Of a stretch of 64,000 nucleotides of DNA, positions 51,337-63,515 are shown piece after piece (position 1 is the first letter of the stretch; the number at the start of each line of letters is the position of its first letter). Under the pieces are notes generated by a model. The model was not told where the DNA came from, did no database searches, and was given only the letters and a program-made list of their open reading frames with translations. The stretch is from NCBI RefSeq assembly GCF_934617235.1, contig NZ_CAKTTZ010000004.1, positions 26,376 through 90,375 on the forward strand, read 5' to 3'. A program made the position numbers and the translations under genes. Origin of the DNA: an uncultured Ellagibacter sp. (GTDB taxonomy: Bacteria; Actinomycetota; Coriobacteriia; Coriobacteriales; Eggerthellaceae).

Positions 51337-52786
51337 CTTGCAATTCGGAGATACTTATTAAGGATGAGACATACGACGTCACGCTTTGGGACTTCGACTG
51401 GGATTCCGCCGAGCGGGGCAAGCATTTTTTTCAAGGAGTCGCCACGTCGAACGCTTGCAATCTTAATCCCGACATCCCGCCCGGAACGTGTTCGACCGAA
51501 AAGGAAGTCGCTCGGCACCCACGAAGCATGCGTGCTCGATATCTAATGACTTCCAATTATCCTTCAACCCCGCAAGAAGAATAGTTGAGCCTTATTGCTC
51601 CTTCTCGCATCCTAATCAATGGGCTGACAGTTAATTGTCGAAGCTCTACCCTTTGTCGCCCGATAAGAAGTTTGCGATTTCTATTAAAGAGAGGCCGTCC
51701 GATTCAAGGACGCTGTCCCAGGATGACTGGGGGATGCATCACTCTTGTGTACTGTGCGGATAAATGCTCGTTCACTTCGATGAGCTTTGGCGTCAAGGCC
51801 GAGTGCCGCATCGCTATCGCGTTCAAAGAGCCCATCAACCTCGATATAGCTGTTCGCGACTATTTCGCGCCGTTCAACCCGTTTCTTTCGTTTTGTATGA
51901 AAGCTCGATAGGGTCCCTCTCCTTTGTTCCGAACGGCCCGGCGGAGAATTTGCATGTCATTTCCTGGTTTCCTGCCGCATCGATGGCGAAATTATTCAAA
52001 CCCGAGATACCTGTTGCACTCAATACTCTTTCCGAAGTCTCTTCGCCGCTAATCGATAATTGACTTAGGGCAGATGATGAGCATGAAGCCGCCTGCAACC
52101 TTGCAGCGCCAATTCTTGCGCGTGACGACGATATCGGAGCCGAGTCTTTTCTCCTCAAATCGACTCAGCTTCTCAAGATGATGGCAAAGTATAATCACGA
52201 GAAGAAACGCTTCTCCGAAGACGAGCTCGTGAGGAGAACCTATCTCGTCCATCTCCGGGCTTAATCCCGAGGTGCCGAGCGGATATGCAACAGGCTCGAC
52301 GGCGCCAACGGGTTTAGCCAGCATCGACTGCTTCACGGCCTGCTCAGATTATTGGGTCGTTCGCAAAGAGGCTTGCTCCGACGAGAATCGGTCCTTTCCA
52401 TGCACGTTGAAATAAGGATTACGCTTTCCGCTCGCAATGCCACCAGGGCAGCTAAATTCGACGCACGAGCGATGGATGTCCATGCGCACGGCGTGCTTCT
52501 CCTATCTTACGGAGCGATCCCGGTTGTTCTCGGGCTAAGCGATACTGAGGGTATTTCGGCTATCGAACGCTCTCGACTCTCAAGATGAATGCGGCCGTTT
52601 CAAGAATTTCACTCGAAAGGTTAAGGCTTCGTGAAAGATACTCTTCATATCGCGTTATGGCTCGGAACAAAACGACAGCCAATGGCAACGACCAAGCTTT
52701 CAGGCACAAGAATTTACACCAAATTTCAAGCTACACAACTTCATATTCAGAAGAAAGAGGAGGGATGCTTCTTAGTATCATGCGCC
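51337..52786. other. 1.45-kb gene-poor tract with decayed coding traces
   Basis: AT-richer than the flanks, no gene with a ribosome site and family match. One plus-strand phase stays mostly open: TYDVTLWDFDWDSAERGKHF (from about 51360), a stop at 51582-51584, then KCSFTSMSFGVKAECRIAIA with FKEPINLDIAVRDYFAPFN to 51911. After a shift, SLSFVPNGPAENLHVISWF runs to 52063, and after a stop KSTQLLKMMAKYNHEKKRF runs to about 52262. The 'EPINLDIAVRDYFAPFNPFLSF' stretch recalls the N-terminal domain of ApeA-like HEPN defence proteins; this is weak. From 52263 to 52786 nothing could be supported. Confidence 0.35.
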
Positions 52787-53188
52787 CTACTCTTCGGCCC
52801 ACTCTTCCAGCTTCAGCCCTGGCACGCGCTTGAACTCCCTTGTATTGCGCGTCACCAGCGTAGCGTTGCGCGAGCGCGCGGTAGCGGCGATAAGCATATC
52901 ATTCGGGCCGATGAGCTGCCCTTTTGATTCCAGCTGCGCACGAATGGTCGCGTATTCCCGCGCAGCTCCGGAATCGAAGGAAACGATTTCGAAGGGAAGA
53001 AGAAACTGCTCGACGAGCAAGCGATTCTCTTCCACGCGAGCGCTTTTCTCTGCTCCGAGCAAAAGCTCCGCCTCCACAACAGAAGGCACTTTGAACAGGC
53101 GCGGATCGCTTCTTCGCAAAAGGTTGTACAGGTAAGGCATCCGTCCGCGCATGAATTCAATGCAAACGCAAGAATCAAGAAAGTACAC
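52787..53188 (-). CDS. vapC: VapC-family PIN-domain toxin
   Basis: Encodes 133 aa from a GTG ten bases after the antitoxin stop: MYFLDSCVCIEFMRGRMPYL gives the first PIN Asp, VPSVVEAELLLGAEKS the Glu, GPNDMLIAATARSRN the central Asp, and TLVTRNTREFKRVPGLKLEEW the C-terminal motif. All acidic residues of the nuclease site are present. Upstream in-frame codons belong to antisense of the antitoxin and were not used. VapC enzymes cleave tRNA or rRNA; target unknown. Confidence 0.93.
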   Translation of the reverse strand: MYFLDSCVCIEFMRGRMPYLYNLLRRSDPRLFKVPSVVEAELLLGAEKSARVEENRLLVEQFLLPFEIVSFDSGAAREYATIRAQLESKGQLIGPNDMLIAATARSRNATLVTRNTREFKRVPGLKLEEWAEE

Positions 53189-53198
53189 AGCGCACCGC

Positions 53199-53441
53199 CT
53201 ACTCAAACGGAGAATCGAACGAAATGGAATCGTCCAACGAAACATCCAGCTCAAGCGGCTCGACGAACGTCGGATCATCAAGTGCGCCGTATGTTTCCCA
53301 AAAGCCCGCAGGCCACGCCGATTCCGCCCGGTTTTGAATAAGACAGCGAGCGTATTGAGACAGCGAAACACGCTCGCGACCTGCACCATCACGCAAAGAT
53401 TCCATTGTTTCGTCATCGAGATACAAGGACAGCTGGGGCAT
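53199..53441 (-). CDS. vapB: VapB-like antitoxin, ribbon-helix-helix type
   Basis: Encodes 80 aa from an ATG with the near-perfect site AAGGAGGGTGCG. QLSLYLDDETMESLRDGAGR then VSLSQYARCLIQNRAES is a ribbon-helix-helix DNA-binding unit. The acidic tail (EPLELDVSLDDSISFDSPFE) should cover the toxin. The family is RHH antitoxins paired with PIN toxins; the symbol is by role. It binds the symmetrical operator just upstream. Confidence 0.88.
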   Translation of the reverse strand: MPQLSLYLDDETMESLRDGAGRERVSLSQYARCLIQNRAESAWPAGFWETYGALDDPTFVEPLELDVSLDDSISFDSPFE

Positions 53442-53459
53442 CGCACCCTCCTTACAACA

Positions 53460-53503
53460 ACAAGTATAGAACCAAGTATACTTGTATCTATACTTGTTCG
53501 CAA
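53460..53503 (-). promoter_or_regulatory. Concentric double-palindrome operator and promoter of vapBC
   Basis: The outer inverted repeat ACAAGTATAG (53460-53469) / CTATACTTGT (53488-53497) and the inner palindrome CAAGTATACTTG (53473-53484) share the same centre at 53478.5. On the minus strand TTGCGA (53498-53503) and TATACT (53475-53480) are 17 bp apart, so the -10 lies inside the inner palindrome. Confidence 0.88.
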
Positions 53504-53665
53504 GGAGAGACAGGGTCGAGTCTTCTTGGCAGCCATGCGATCAAGGAGCATCAAAGCTAAAGGAAAGCGGCAGTCGAACCGAAAGGAAAGCCCATGCTCG
53601 ATGGCGCTCGCTAAATAGAGGGATTGCCAGGGAAATGGGCCTTCCCTTGCAGCCCCTCGCCTGAG

Positions 53666-56050
53666 CTACCCAATCTTCACAATGGGGGCGTAGTCCTTCA
53701 AAAGCTTCTTCGTCTGGCCGGTTTTCGCGAAGCGGATGTGGAGCGTGTCACCGTCGACTTTCACGACCTTGCCGCGGCCGAACGTCTTATGGTCGACTGC
53801 GTCGCCGACGGAGAAGGTGACGCCCGCCGCCTCCTTCTTGCCCGCCTTCGGGTTCACGTACCCGCCAGAGCCGTGAACACTCGAGCCCGTATGCCCGCTT
53901 CGGCCCGCGCGATCGCGGTCGCCGCGACCCGCGCTTCCCGATGCGCTCGAGCGCCCGAACACGCGACCACCGCCCGCTTCCGTACCGCTTCCCGCGATAC
54001 CGCGACGGCTTCCGCGTTTCTCCCAGCCAGTGCCGGAAAAGCCCGCAGAGCCCAGCCCCGAGGTTTGGCGCAGCTCGGCAGGAATCTCGTGGATGAAGCG
54101 CGATACCGGGTTCGCCGACGTCTGGCCGAAAATCTGGCGCTGCTGCGCGCACGTGAGGTAGAGCACCTTTCGCGCACGGGTGATCGCAACGTAGGCAAGC
54201 CTGCGCTCCTCCTCGATTCCCGCAGCATCGTTCACGCTGTTCATATGCGGGAAAAGCGTTTCCTCCATGCCCGCCGTGAACACGCAGTCGAACTCGAGGC
54301 CCTTTGACGAGTGCACGGTCATGAGTGTGACAGCCTTTCCATCCTCCCCCATGGTATCCAAATCGGTACGCAGGCGCACCCATTCGATGAAATCGGCAAG
54401 AGAATCCCCGCGAAGCACGCGCGCAGGTTCCGCATCGCCGGCAACCGCGTCCCCTTCCGTCGGGGCCGCAAACTCAGCGTCGTCCTCCTCATGCGTCTGC
54501 GAGAACTCGTCGACGACGCTCATGAACTCCTGGATATTCTCGATGCGCCCGCGCGCCTCATCGGTGTTCTCGTTGGTGAGCGCCGAGATGAGCCCCGCGC
54601 GATCGACGATCATCTCCACCACGCGGCGCAGCTCGCCTGAGTACTCCTGAGCCTCCTTGATGAGCTCCACGAACTCGCCCACCGCGCGGCGGGTCGAGGC
54701 GCGCAGCTCGGGGTCAAGCACGACAAGCTCAGCCCCCTGCATGAACGTCATGCCCATCTCGCGGGCAAACTGCTCGATGCGCTCGATGGTGGTCTTGCCG
54801 ATTCCGCGACGCGGCACGTTGATGACGCGCTTCGCAGCGATGTCGTCGGAGGGGTTCACGACCAGCGTGAGATACGCCATGACGTCGCGGATTTCCGCGC
54901 GATCGAAGAACTTTGTGCCGCCGACGATGCGGTAGGGCACGCCCGCGCGCAAAAGCATGTCTTCAAGCATGCGCGATTGGGCGTTCGTGCGGTAAAAAAC
55001 GGCAATCTGGTTGTACGACATGCCTGCCGAGCGGCGCTTCTCGATCTCGCCCGCGATCCAACGGCCCTCGTCGCGCTCGTCAGTTGCCATATAGACGTGG
55101 ATCTTCTCGCCGTCCTCGGCGGAGGTAAAGAGCTTCTTCGCCTTGCGGTGCTGGTTGTTCGCGATGACCGCGTTCGCGGCGGCGAGCACATTGCCCACGC
55201 TTCGGTAGTTCTGCTCGAGTTTCACCGTATGGCAGTTGGGATAGTCCTGCTCGAACTCGAGGATGTTGCGGATGTCAGCACCGCGCCACGAGTAAATGGA
55301 CTGGTCGTCGTCGCCCACGACCATGATGTTTTTGTACTTCTGCGCCAAAAGCCCGGTGATAGCATACTGCGCATGGTTCGTGTCCTGATATTCATCCACC
55401 ATGATGTAGCGGAAGCGCTCCTGGTATGCCTCGAGCACATCGGGGTGGTTCTTCAGCAGCAGATACGCGTACACGAGCAGGTCATCGAAGTCGAAAGCGT
55501 TCGCGGCACGCAGACGCTCCTGCAGTCGCGTGTAGATTCGGGCGGCCACCTTCCCCACCGGGTCGATCGCCTGCTTCTCGAAATCACCCGGCACAATGAG
55601 CTCGTTTTTCGCCTGGGAGATGCGTCCCATGAGGGCGTTTACGGGAAAGCGCTTCGGGTCGATGTCGAGCTCGGCCATGATTTCCTTGTACAGGCGCTTC
55701 TGATCGTCGGTGTCGTAGATGGTGAAGCTCTTCGAGAAGCCGAGGCGCTCGGCGTCGGCGCGCAGCATGCGCACACACATGCTGTGGAAGGTAGAGACCC
55801 ACATGCCACGGCACCGCGGTCCGATGATGCCCTGAAGGCGCTCGCGCATCTCAGCGGCGGCCTTGTTGGTGAAGGTGATCGCAAGTATTTCCCACGGCGC
55901 CACGTCCAAGTCCTCCACGAGATGGGCGATGCGATAGGTGAGCACGCGCGTCTTGCCCGAACCTGCGCCCGCTAGTACCAAAAGCGGGCCTTCCGTGCAC
56001 TGGACAGCTTCGGCCTGAGGGCCATTCAACGTGGCGATGTCTACGGGCAT
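53666..56050 (-). CDS. pcrA: ATP-dependent DNA helicase PcrA/UvrD
   Basis: Encodes 794 aa from an ATG with AGGAG upstream; 61 upstream codons are not conserved. SF1A helicase motifs are NGPQAEAVQC (Q), LAGAGSGKTRVLTYRIAHL (I), AITFTNKAAAEMRERL (Ia), MVDEYQDTNHAQY (II), VVGDDDQSIYSWRGAD (III), LEQNYRS (IV), VTLMTVHSSKGLEFDCVFT (V), and EERRLAYVAITRARK (VI). A Gly/Ser/Arg-rich linker (about 660-730) leads to the C-terminal Tudor-like PcrA end (GDAVDHKTFGRGKVVKVDGD), which binds RNA polymerase in relatives. It acts in nucleotide excision repair and removal of RecA filaments. No LexA-type box was seen upstream. Confidence 0.95.
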   Translation of the reverse strand: MPVDIATLNGPQAEAVQCTEGPLLVLAGAGSGKTRVLTYRIAHLVEDLDVAPWEILAITFTNKAAAEMRERLQGIIGPRCRGMWVSTFHSMCVRMLRADAERLGFSKSFTIYDTDDQKRLYKEIMAELDIDPKRFPVNALMGRISQAKNELIVPGDFEKQAIDPVGKVAARIYTRLQERLRAANAFDFDDLLVYAYLLLKNHPDVLEAYQERFRYIMVDEYQDTNHAQYAITGLLAQKYKNIMVVGDDDQSIYSWRGADIRNILEFEQDYPNCHTVKLEQNYRSVGNVLAAANAVIANNQHRKAKKLFTSAEDGEKIHVYMATDERDEGRWIAGEIEKRRSAGMSYNQIAVFYRTNAQSRMLEDMLLRAGVPYRIVGGTKFFDRAEIRDVMAYLTLVVNPSDDIAAKRVINVPRRGIGKTTIERIEQFAREMGMTFMQGAELVVLDPELRASTRRAVGEFVELIKEAQEYSGELRRVVEMIVDRAGLISALTNENTDEARGRIENIQEFMSVVDEFSQTHEEDDAEFAAPTEGDAVAGDAEPARVLRGDSLADFIEWVRLRTDLDTMGEDGKAVTLMTVHSSKGLEFDCVFTAGMEETLFPHMNSVNDAAGIEEERRLAYVAITRARKVLYLTCAQQRQIFGQTSANPVSRFIHEIPAELRQTSGLGSAGFSGTGWEKRGSRRGIAGSGTEAGGGRVFGRSSASGSAGRGDRDRAGRSGHTGSSVHGSGGYVNPKAGKKEAAGVTFSVGDAVDHKTFGRGKVVKVDGDTLHIRFAKTGQTKKLLKDYAPIVKIG

Positions 56051-56330
56051 AGGTATCTTCTCCTGCGTACTGCGAACGGGAAATGCGCGGATGCGCAACG
56101 CGGCCGCGCAAGAAAAGCCTCGCGCGGCCGGCATCGATTCATGTGTCGTCTCCGCATTGTATCGCAGCGCGACAAGACCCGTCTCGCTTACCGCAGTCGC
56201 TGCGCGAAAGCCACAGCTTTTGTTCGATTGCACGCGGTTTCACATGGAGATGGCCACGCGCAAAGCACCTTTGGAGTAAAGTGGGCGGTAGCAAACAAAA
56301 GCAATCAAGCTAACTGCAAAGGAGCGTTTC

Positions 56331-57461
56331 GTGGAAGAAGAAAAGCCAATCAAAATTATCCTGCTCACCGGGTATCTCGGAGCAGGTAAGACGACGCTGT
56401 TGAACCACATCCTCGCAAACGAGGAGGGCATCCGTGCCGCGGTCATCGTGAACGACATCGGCGAGGTGAACGTCGATGCCGCGCTCATCGACGCAAACGG
56501 GTTCTCCGAAATGGACGGCGACCTTATCCCGCTCACGAACGGCTGTCTGTGCTGCACGCTTTCCGATGACCTGGCCAACCAGCTGACCGACATCGCGAAC
56601 GCGGGCAAGTACGACTACATCATCATCGAGGCATCGGGCATCTGTGAGCCCATCCCCATCGCGTATATCATCTCCGACTTCTGCGACCAGACGAAAAACG
56701 AGGGCCACGCGCCGCTCGATTTGGACAACATCGTCGCCGTCGTGGACTGCGCGCGCATGTACGACGAGTTCAACGGCGGACGCGACCTGCTGGAGGAAGA
56801 CATCGACGAGGACGACATCGAAAGCCTGCTCATCCAACAGATTGAGTTCTGCTCGACGCTCATCCTGAACAAGGCCGACAAGGTAACGCCCGAGCAGATG
56901 GACGAGTTGAAGGCAATCGTTCACAGTTTGCAGAAAGAAGCGGTCATCGTGGAGGCGACGCGCGGCGACGTTCCCATGAGCGAACTTTTGGACACGAACC
57001 GCTTCGACTTCGAGAAGGCGTACAACTCCGCCGCCTGGGTAGATGCGATGGAACATCCCGAGGAACATGACGACCCCGAGGTCCTCGAGTACGACATCGA
57101 GACCTTCATCTACAAGCGTCGCAAGCCCTTCGACCTCGACAAACTCAACGAATATGCGGAAGGATGGCCTACGAGCATCATCCGCGCGAAGGGAATCATG
57201 TGGGTGACCGAGCATCCCGACACCGCATACGTGTTCGAGCAGGCGGGCCGCCAGATGACGATGGATGAAAGCAGCATGTTCGTCGACGCCGCCACTGAAG
57301 AAGAGCGCAAGCAGGCTATCACCGAGTACCCCGAAATCATGGAGGACTGGGATCCGGAGGTAGGCGACCGCATGAACAAGATCTGCTTCATCGGACGACA
57401 CATGGACAAGGAGGCCCTTATCGCCGGCCTCGATTCCTGCCTCGTCGATTGGCATAAGTAA
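56331..57461 (+). CDS. COG0523 (CobW/YjiA/ZNG1-like) GTPase metallochaperone
   Basis: Encodes 376 aa from a GTG with AAAGGAG seven bases upstream. The G1 loop is LTGYLGAGKTTLLNHIL, the metal-binding CxCC motif is TNGCLCC, IIEASGICEP is the switch region, and NKAD gives GTP specificity. The C-terminal CobW_C domain follows (EYDIETFIYKRRKPFDLDKL). An acidic loop (EEDIDEDDIES) lies before the G4 motif. Family members deliver zinc, cobalt or other metals; which metal is unclear because no Zur-like box or cobalamin riboswitch is visible in the 280-bp upstream gap. That gap contains only a GC-rich hairpin at 56101-56130. Confidence 0.9.
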   Translation: MEEEKPIKIILLTGYLGAGKTTLLNHILANEEGIRAAVIVNDIGEVNVDAALIDANGFSEMDGDLIPLTNGCLCCTLSDDLANQLTDIANAGKYDYIIIEASGICEPIPIAYIISDFCDQTKNEGHAPLDLDNIVAVVDCARMYDEFNGGRDLLEEDIDEDDIESLLIQQIEFCSTLILNKADKVTPEQMDELKAIVHSLQKEAVIVEATRGDVPMSELLDTNRFDFEKAYNSAAWVDAMEHPEEHDDPEVLEYDIETFIYKRRKPFDLDKLNEYAEGWPTSIIRAKGIMWVTEHPDTAYVFEQAGRQMTMDESSMFVDAATEEERKQAITEYPEIMEDWDPEVGDRMNKICFIGRHMDKEALIAGLDSCLVDWHK

Positions 57462-57467
57462 CCGAGC

Positions 57468-57509
57468 AAAAAGGCCGACCCCCTCATCGGGAGTCGGCCT
57501 TTTCTTTTC
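57468..57509. terminator. Bidirectional terminator between the COG0523 gene and atpC
   Basis: AAAAAGGCCGAC pairs with GTCGGCCTTTT around a 13-base loop. T-rich DNA follows on the plus strand (TTTTCTTTT) and CCTTTTTG on the minus strand, so it can end both convergent transcripts. It is the end of the ATP synthase operon. Confidence 0.9.
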
Positions 57510-57529
57510 AAGTGATGGCTGCGATAAGC

Positions 57530-60352
<2,823 letters not shown>

Positions 60353-60364
60353 ATGATACCTACC

Positions 60365-61930
60365 TTACACCGAAGGCGAAAACTGGGTCTTGAACGCCTC
60401 GATAGCGGCATTCAGCTCGGTCTTGGTCTCGTCGGTGAACTTCTTCTCGGTCTTGACGCTCTCAACGATGGCAGGCTTAGACGCATGCAGGTACTCGATG
60501 AGCTCGCCACGGAAGCGAACAACATCGGCAACCGGGATATCGTCGAGGTAGCCGTTACCGCCAGCATAGATGGCGATAGCCTGATCGTAGAAGGGCATCG
60601 GGACGTAACGACCCTGCTTCAGAAGCTCGGTCATGTGAGCGCCGCGGTTCAGCTGATCCTGCGTCGCCTTGTCGAGGTCGCTGCCGAACTGCGTGAATGC
60701 CTGCAGCTCGCGGTAAGCGGCCAAGTCGAGGCGCAGGGTGCCTGCGACAGACTTCATAGCCTTGGTCTGAGCGGAGCCGCCAACGCGGGAAACCGAGATA
60801 CCAACGTTAACTGCCGGTCGCTGGCCCTGGAAGAACAGGTCCGTGGACAGGAAGATCTGACCGTCGGTAATGGAAATCACGTTGGTCGGAATGTAAGCGG
60901 AGACGTCGCCAGCCTGGGTCTCGATGATCGGCAGAGCCGTCATGGAGCCGCAGCCGTACTCGTCGGACATCTTGACTGCACGCTCGAGCAGGCGAGAATG
61001 CAGGTAGAAGATGTCGCCAGGATATGCTTCGCGTCCCGGCGGGCGACGGAGGGTCAGCGACATCTGTCGGTAGGCCACCGCCTGCTTGGACAAGTCATCG
61101 TAGATGATGAGCACATGACGTCCCGGGTTCTCCGGGCCTGCAGGCTTGCCGTCTTCGCCGTTGTAGACGAAGTACTCGCCCATTGCAGCACCGGCCATAG
61201 GCGCGATGTACTGCAGCGGAGCGGAATCGGCAGCCGTTGCGGACACGATGATCGTGTACTTCATGGCGTCGTAGCGCTCAAGAGTCTCCATAACGCCGGC
61301 AACCGTGGAAGCCTTCTGACCGATCGCAACATAGATGCAGATCATGTCTTCGTCTTTTTGGTTGATGATGGCGTCAATGGCGATAGCGGTCTTACCGGTC
61401 TGGCGGTCGCCAATGATAAGTTCGCGCTGGCCACGTCCGATAGGAATCATGGAGTCGATAGCCATGATACCGGTCTGCATCGGCTCGTGAACAGGCTTAC
61501 GGCTGATGACGCCAGGGGCCTTGAACTCGACCGGGCGGGTGCCTTCGGCCTCGATCTCGCCCTTGCCGTCGATCGGCATGCCGAGCGGGTTCACGACACG
61601 GCCGAGCAGGCCTTTGCCGGACGGAACCTCCATGATGCGGCCCGTGGTGCGGACCTGATCATTTTCCTTGATTGCGGTGACGTCACCGAGAAGAACGGCG
61701 CCGACCTCATCCTCTTCGAGGTTCTGGGCCAAGCCGAACACGGTCTTACCGTTGGATCCGACGAACTCGAGAAGCTCGCCAGCCATCGCGTTCTTCAGAC
61801 CGTCAACACGAGCGATGCCGTCGCCGACCTGGATGACGGTACCGACCTCGCGGGAATCAACGCTCACTTCAAGGGAGGCCAACTGCTTACGCAGCGCTTC
61901 GTCAATGGACTGTGCGGTAATTTCAGTCAC
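60365..61930 (-). CDS. atpA: ATP synthase F1 subunit alpha
   Basis: Encodes 521 aa if begun at the GTG at 61930, nine bases after GGAGG; an ATG two codons upstream (61936) is only three bases from that site and less likely. Motifs: [14 protein letters not shown], the regulatory P-loop [18 protein letters not shown], and [20 protein letters not shown], then [13 protein letters not shown]. The GTG shares one base with the atpH stop (TAGTG). Non-catalytic nucleotide subunit alternating with beta. Confidence 0.97.
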   Translation of the reverse strand: MTEITAQSIDEALRKQLASLEVSVDSREVGTVIQVGDGIARVDGLKNAMAGELLEFVGSNGKTVFGLAQNLEEDEVGAVLLGDVTAIKENDQVRTTGRIMEVPSGKGLLGRVVNPLGMPIDGKGEIEAEGTRPVEFKAPGVISRKPVHEPMQTGIMAIDSMIPIGRGQRELIIGDRQTGKTAIAIDAIINQKDEDMICIYVAIGQKASTVAGVMETLERYDAMKYTIIVSATAADSAPLQYIAPMAGAAMGEYFVYNGEDGKPAGPENPGRHVLIIYDDLSKQAVAYRQMSLTLRRPPGREAYPGDIFYLHSRLLERAVKMSDEYGCGSMTALPIIETQAGDVSAYIPTNVISITDGQIFLSTDLFFQGQRPAVNVGISVSRVGGSAQTKAMKSVAGTLRLDLAAYRELQAFTQFGSDLDKATQDQLNRGAHMTELLKQGRYVPMPFYDQAIAIYAGGNGYLDDIPVADVVRFRGELIEYLHASKPAIVESVKTEKKFTDETKTELNAAIEAFKTQFSPSV

Positions 61931-62508
61931 TAGCATTCACCTCCATCTGTTTTCTTCTTCAGCACGATGCGCGCATTGTTGAGCTGGCTAGCCACGCTCG
62001 CGTCAATGCGCTTGTCGCCCGCGCTCATGATGATGCCGCCCAAGATGGACTTGTCGATGCGCTCGCGAAGAACGACCTTCATGCCCAGCTCGGATTCGGC
62101 TTTTTGCTTGATGATGTCGCGCAGATGGTCATCGAGCTCAACAACCGTGGTCACATCGAGGATGCACAGGTTGAGCTTGGTTTCCACCTGGTTTTCGTAG
62201 CTTGCACGGACCTGCGGGAGCAACTTGATCTCACCGCGCTCAGCCATGACGGCCAGAACCTCGGTGAAAGCAGGGTTGCACTGCGCAAAAGCCGCACGTG
62301 CAATCTGGGCCCTCTGTTCGGGCGTGTACGCCGCGTCTTCCAGAGCGCCTGAAAGATCGACATTCGTCCGCATCACGGAGACGATCTTCTCCGCCTGTTC
62401 GCGCACTTCGAGAACAGCGTCTTGGCCGCCGGAAGTGTTCGCGGCATCGAGGAGTACCGATGCGTACGCGGCGATCTTCTCTTTGGTGATGAGGCGGTTA
62501 TTAGGCAT
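61930..62508 (-). CDS. atpH: ATP synthase F1 subunit delta
   Basis: Encodes 192 aa: [40 protein letters not shown], and the C-terminal [20 protein letters not shown] with [15 protein letters not shown], the OSCP/delta signature. It links the F1 head to the peripheral stalk. It overlaps atpF by 8 bp. Confidence 0.96.
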   Translation of the reverse strand: MPNNRLITKEKIAAYASVLLDAANTSGGQDAVLEVREQAEKIVSVMRTNVDLSGALEDAAYTPEQRAQIARAAFAQCNPAFTEVLAVMAERGEIKLLPQVRASYENQVETKLNLCILDVTTVVELDDHLRDIIKQKAESELGMKVVLRERIDKSILGGIIMSAGDKRIDASVASQLNNARIVLKKKTDGGEC

Positions 62509-63112
62509 TGAAACTGCCCGCCTCGGTCACGTAATGCTCGATGATCTTGCGGTGCTCATCGTCGTTCAGGTCGTGGCCGACAAGGCGAGAAGCCACGTCG
62601 ACGGACAAATCGGCGATAGAACCCTGCAGCTCGGCGACAGCGGCCTTCTTCTCGGCCTCGATCGCACCGCGAGCCTTTTCGATCATCTGGGCAGACTCAG
62701 CCTGGGCCTTGTTGGTGATGTCGGCCTTGACAGCCTCGCCCGTAGCCTTCGCATCCGCGATGATCTTCGCGGACTGAGCCTTGGCTTCCTCGAGCTGGCG
62801 CTTGTACTCGGCAAGCGTGCGCTCGGCTTCTACCTGGGCTTCCTCAGACTTCTTAAGGGCTTCCTTGATGGTGCTCTCGCGCTTCGTGATGATGTTGTCA
62901 ACCACGGGCCAACCGAACTTGGCCAGCACGATGAGAATGATGATGAAGGCAACGAGCATCGGAATGAACTCATTCATATCGGGAATGAGCACCGCGATGC
63001 CTTCTTTCTCCTCAGAGGCGAACGCGAGGGTGGGGAAAGCACATGCAAGGCTTGCTGCAGATGCAGCTGCGACACCGGCCTTTGCCAACTTCGTCTTCAG
63101 TTTTGCTTTCAC
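62501..63112 (-). CDS. atpF: ATP synthase Fo subunit b with signal-peptide-like leader
   Basis: Encodes 203 aa. Residues 47-68 (FIPMLVAFIIILIVLAKFG) are the b-subunit membrane helix and the rest is the long stalk helix (ESTIKEALKKSEEAQVEAER). Ahead of this lies a basic-hydrophobic leader, KAKLKTKLAKAGVAAASAAS then LACAFPTLAFASEEKEG, which looks like a cleavable signal peptide or a lipobox-like site (SLAC). Most b subunits start directly at the membrane helix. No better internal start with a ribosome site was found. Confidence 0.94.
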   Translation of the reverse strand: MKAKLKTKLAKAGVAAASAASLACAFPTLAFASEEKEGIAVLIPDMNEFIPMLVAFIIILIVLAKFGWPVVDNIITKRESTIKEALKKSEEAQVEAERTLAEYKRQLEEAKAQSAKIIADAKATGEAVKADITNKAQAESAQMIEKARGAIEAEKKAAVAELQGSIADLSVDVASRLVGHDLNDDEHRKIIEHYVTEAGSFNA

Positions 63113-63160
63113 TCATCCACCTTCTCTCTCAGCGTGTATTTCTAAAACGATACAGCCGAT

Positions 63161-63379
63161 TTAGAAGATGAAGGTGAGAACGAAGCCGATAAGGGCGAGT
63201 GCCTCAGCCAGAGCGCCGAAGATAAGCGCGTTGGTGAAGAGCTTGCCGGCGAGCTCGGGCTGACGTGCAGAGCCAACGCACAGGCCATAGCCGCAAAGAC
63301 CAAGACCGATGCCTGGGCCGATGGTGCCAAGGCCGTAGCCGACAACCTTCAGGGCTGCGATAACGAGAGTAGCTTCCAC
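63161..63379 (-). CDS. atpE: ATP synthase Fo subunit c
   Basis: Encodes 72 aa from a GTG that follows AAGGAGG with four bases spacing; an ATG 12 codons upstream lies before that site. Two helices: ATLVIAALKVVGYGLGTIG and LIFGALAEALALIGFVLTF around the RQPEL loop. The ion-carrying Glu is in ALAEAL. The Gln and Ser/Thr ligands expected in sodium-type rings are not visible, so proton coupling is predicted. Confidence 0.96.
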   Translation of the reverse strand: MEATLVIAALKVVGYGLGTIGPGIGLGLCGYGLCVGSARQPELAGKLFTNALIFGALAEALALIGFVLTFIF

Positions 63380-63515
63380 TTTTCCTCCTTTTTTCGTTTC
63401 TGAGCCTTTTCTCAAAAACTGCTTTACCTATGTCTCTCGGCGTTTCTAACGGAAACGTCGTTGAAACCGAAGTCGTGCGCCTTTTGTGCGCGATGCGGGC
63501 GCGGCCCGCGCGGTT

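Noticed and set aside
51874..52336. Minus-strand open frames of about 95 codons in the decayed tract
   Set aside because: Short, mutually overlapping, without ribosome sites or motifs; the plus-strand traces look more protein-like.
53666..56330. SOS (LexA) box for pcrA or a Zur box for the COG0523 gene
   Set aside because: No GAACxxxxGTTC-like or Zur-like palindrome could be found in the 280-bp gap between the two divergent genes.
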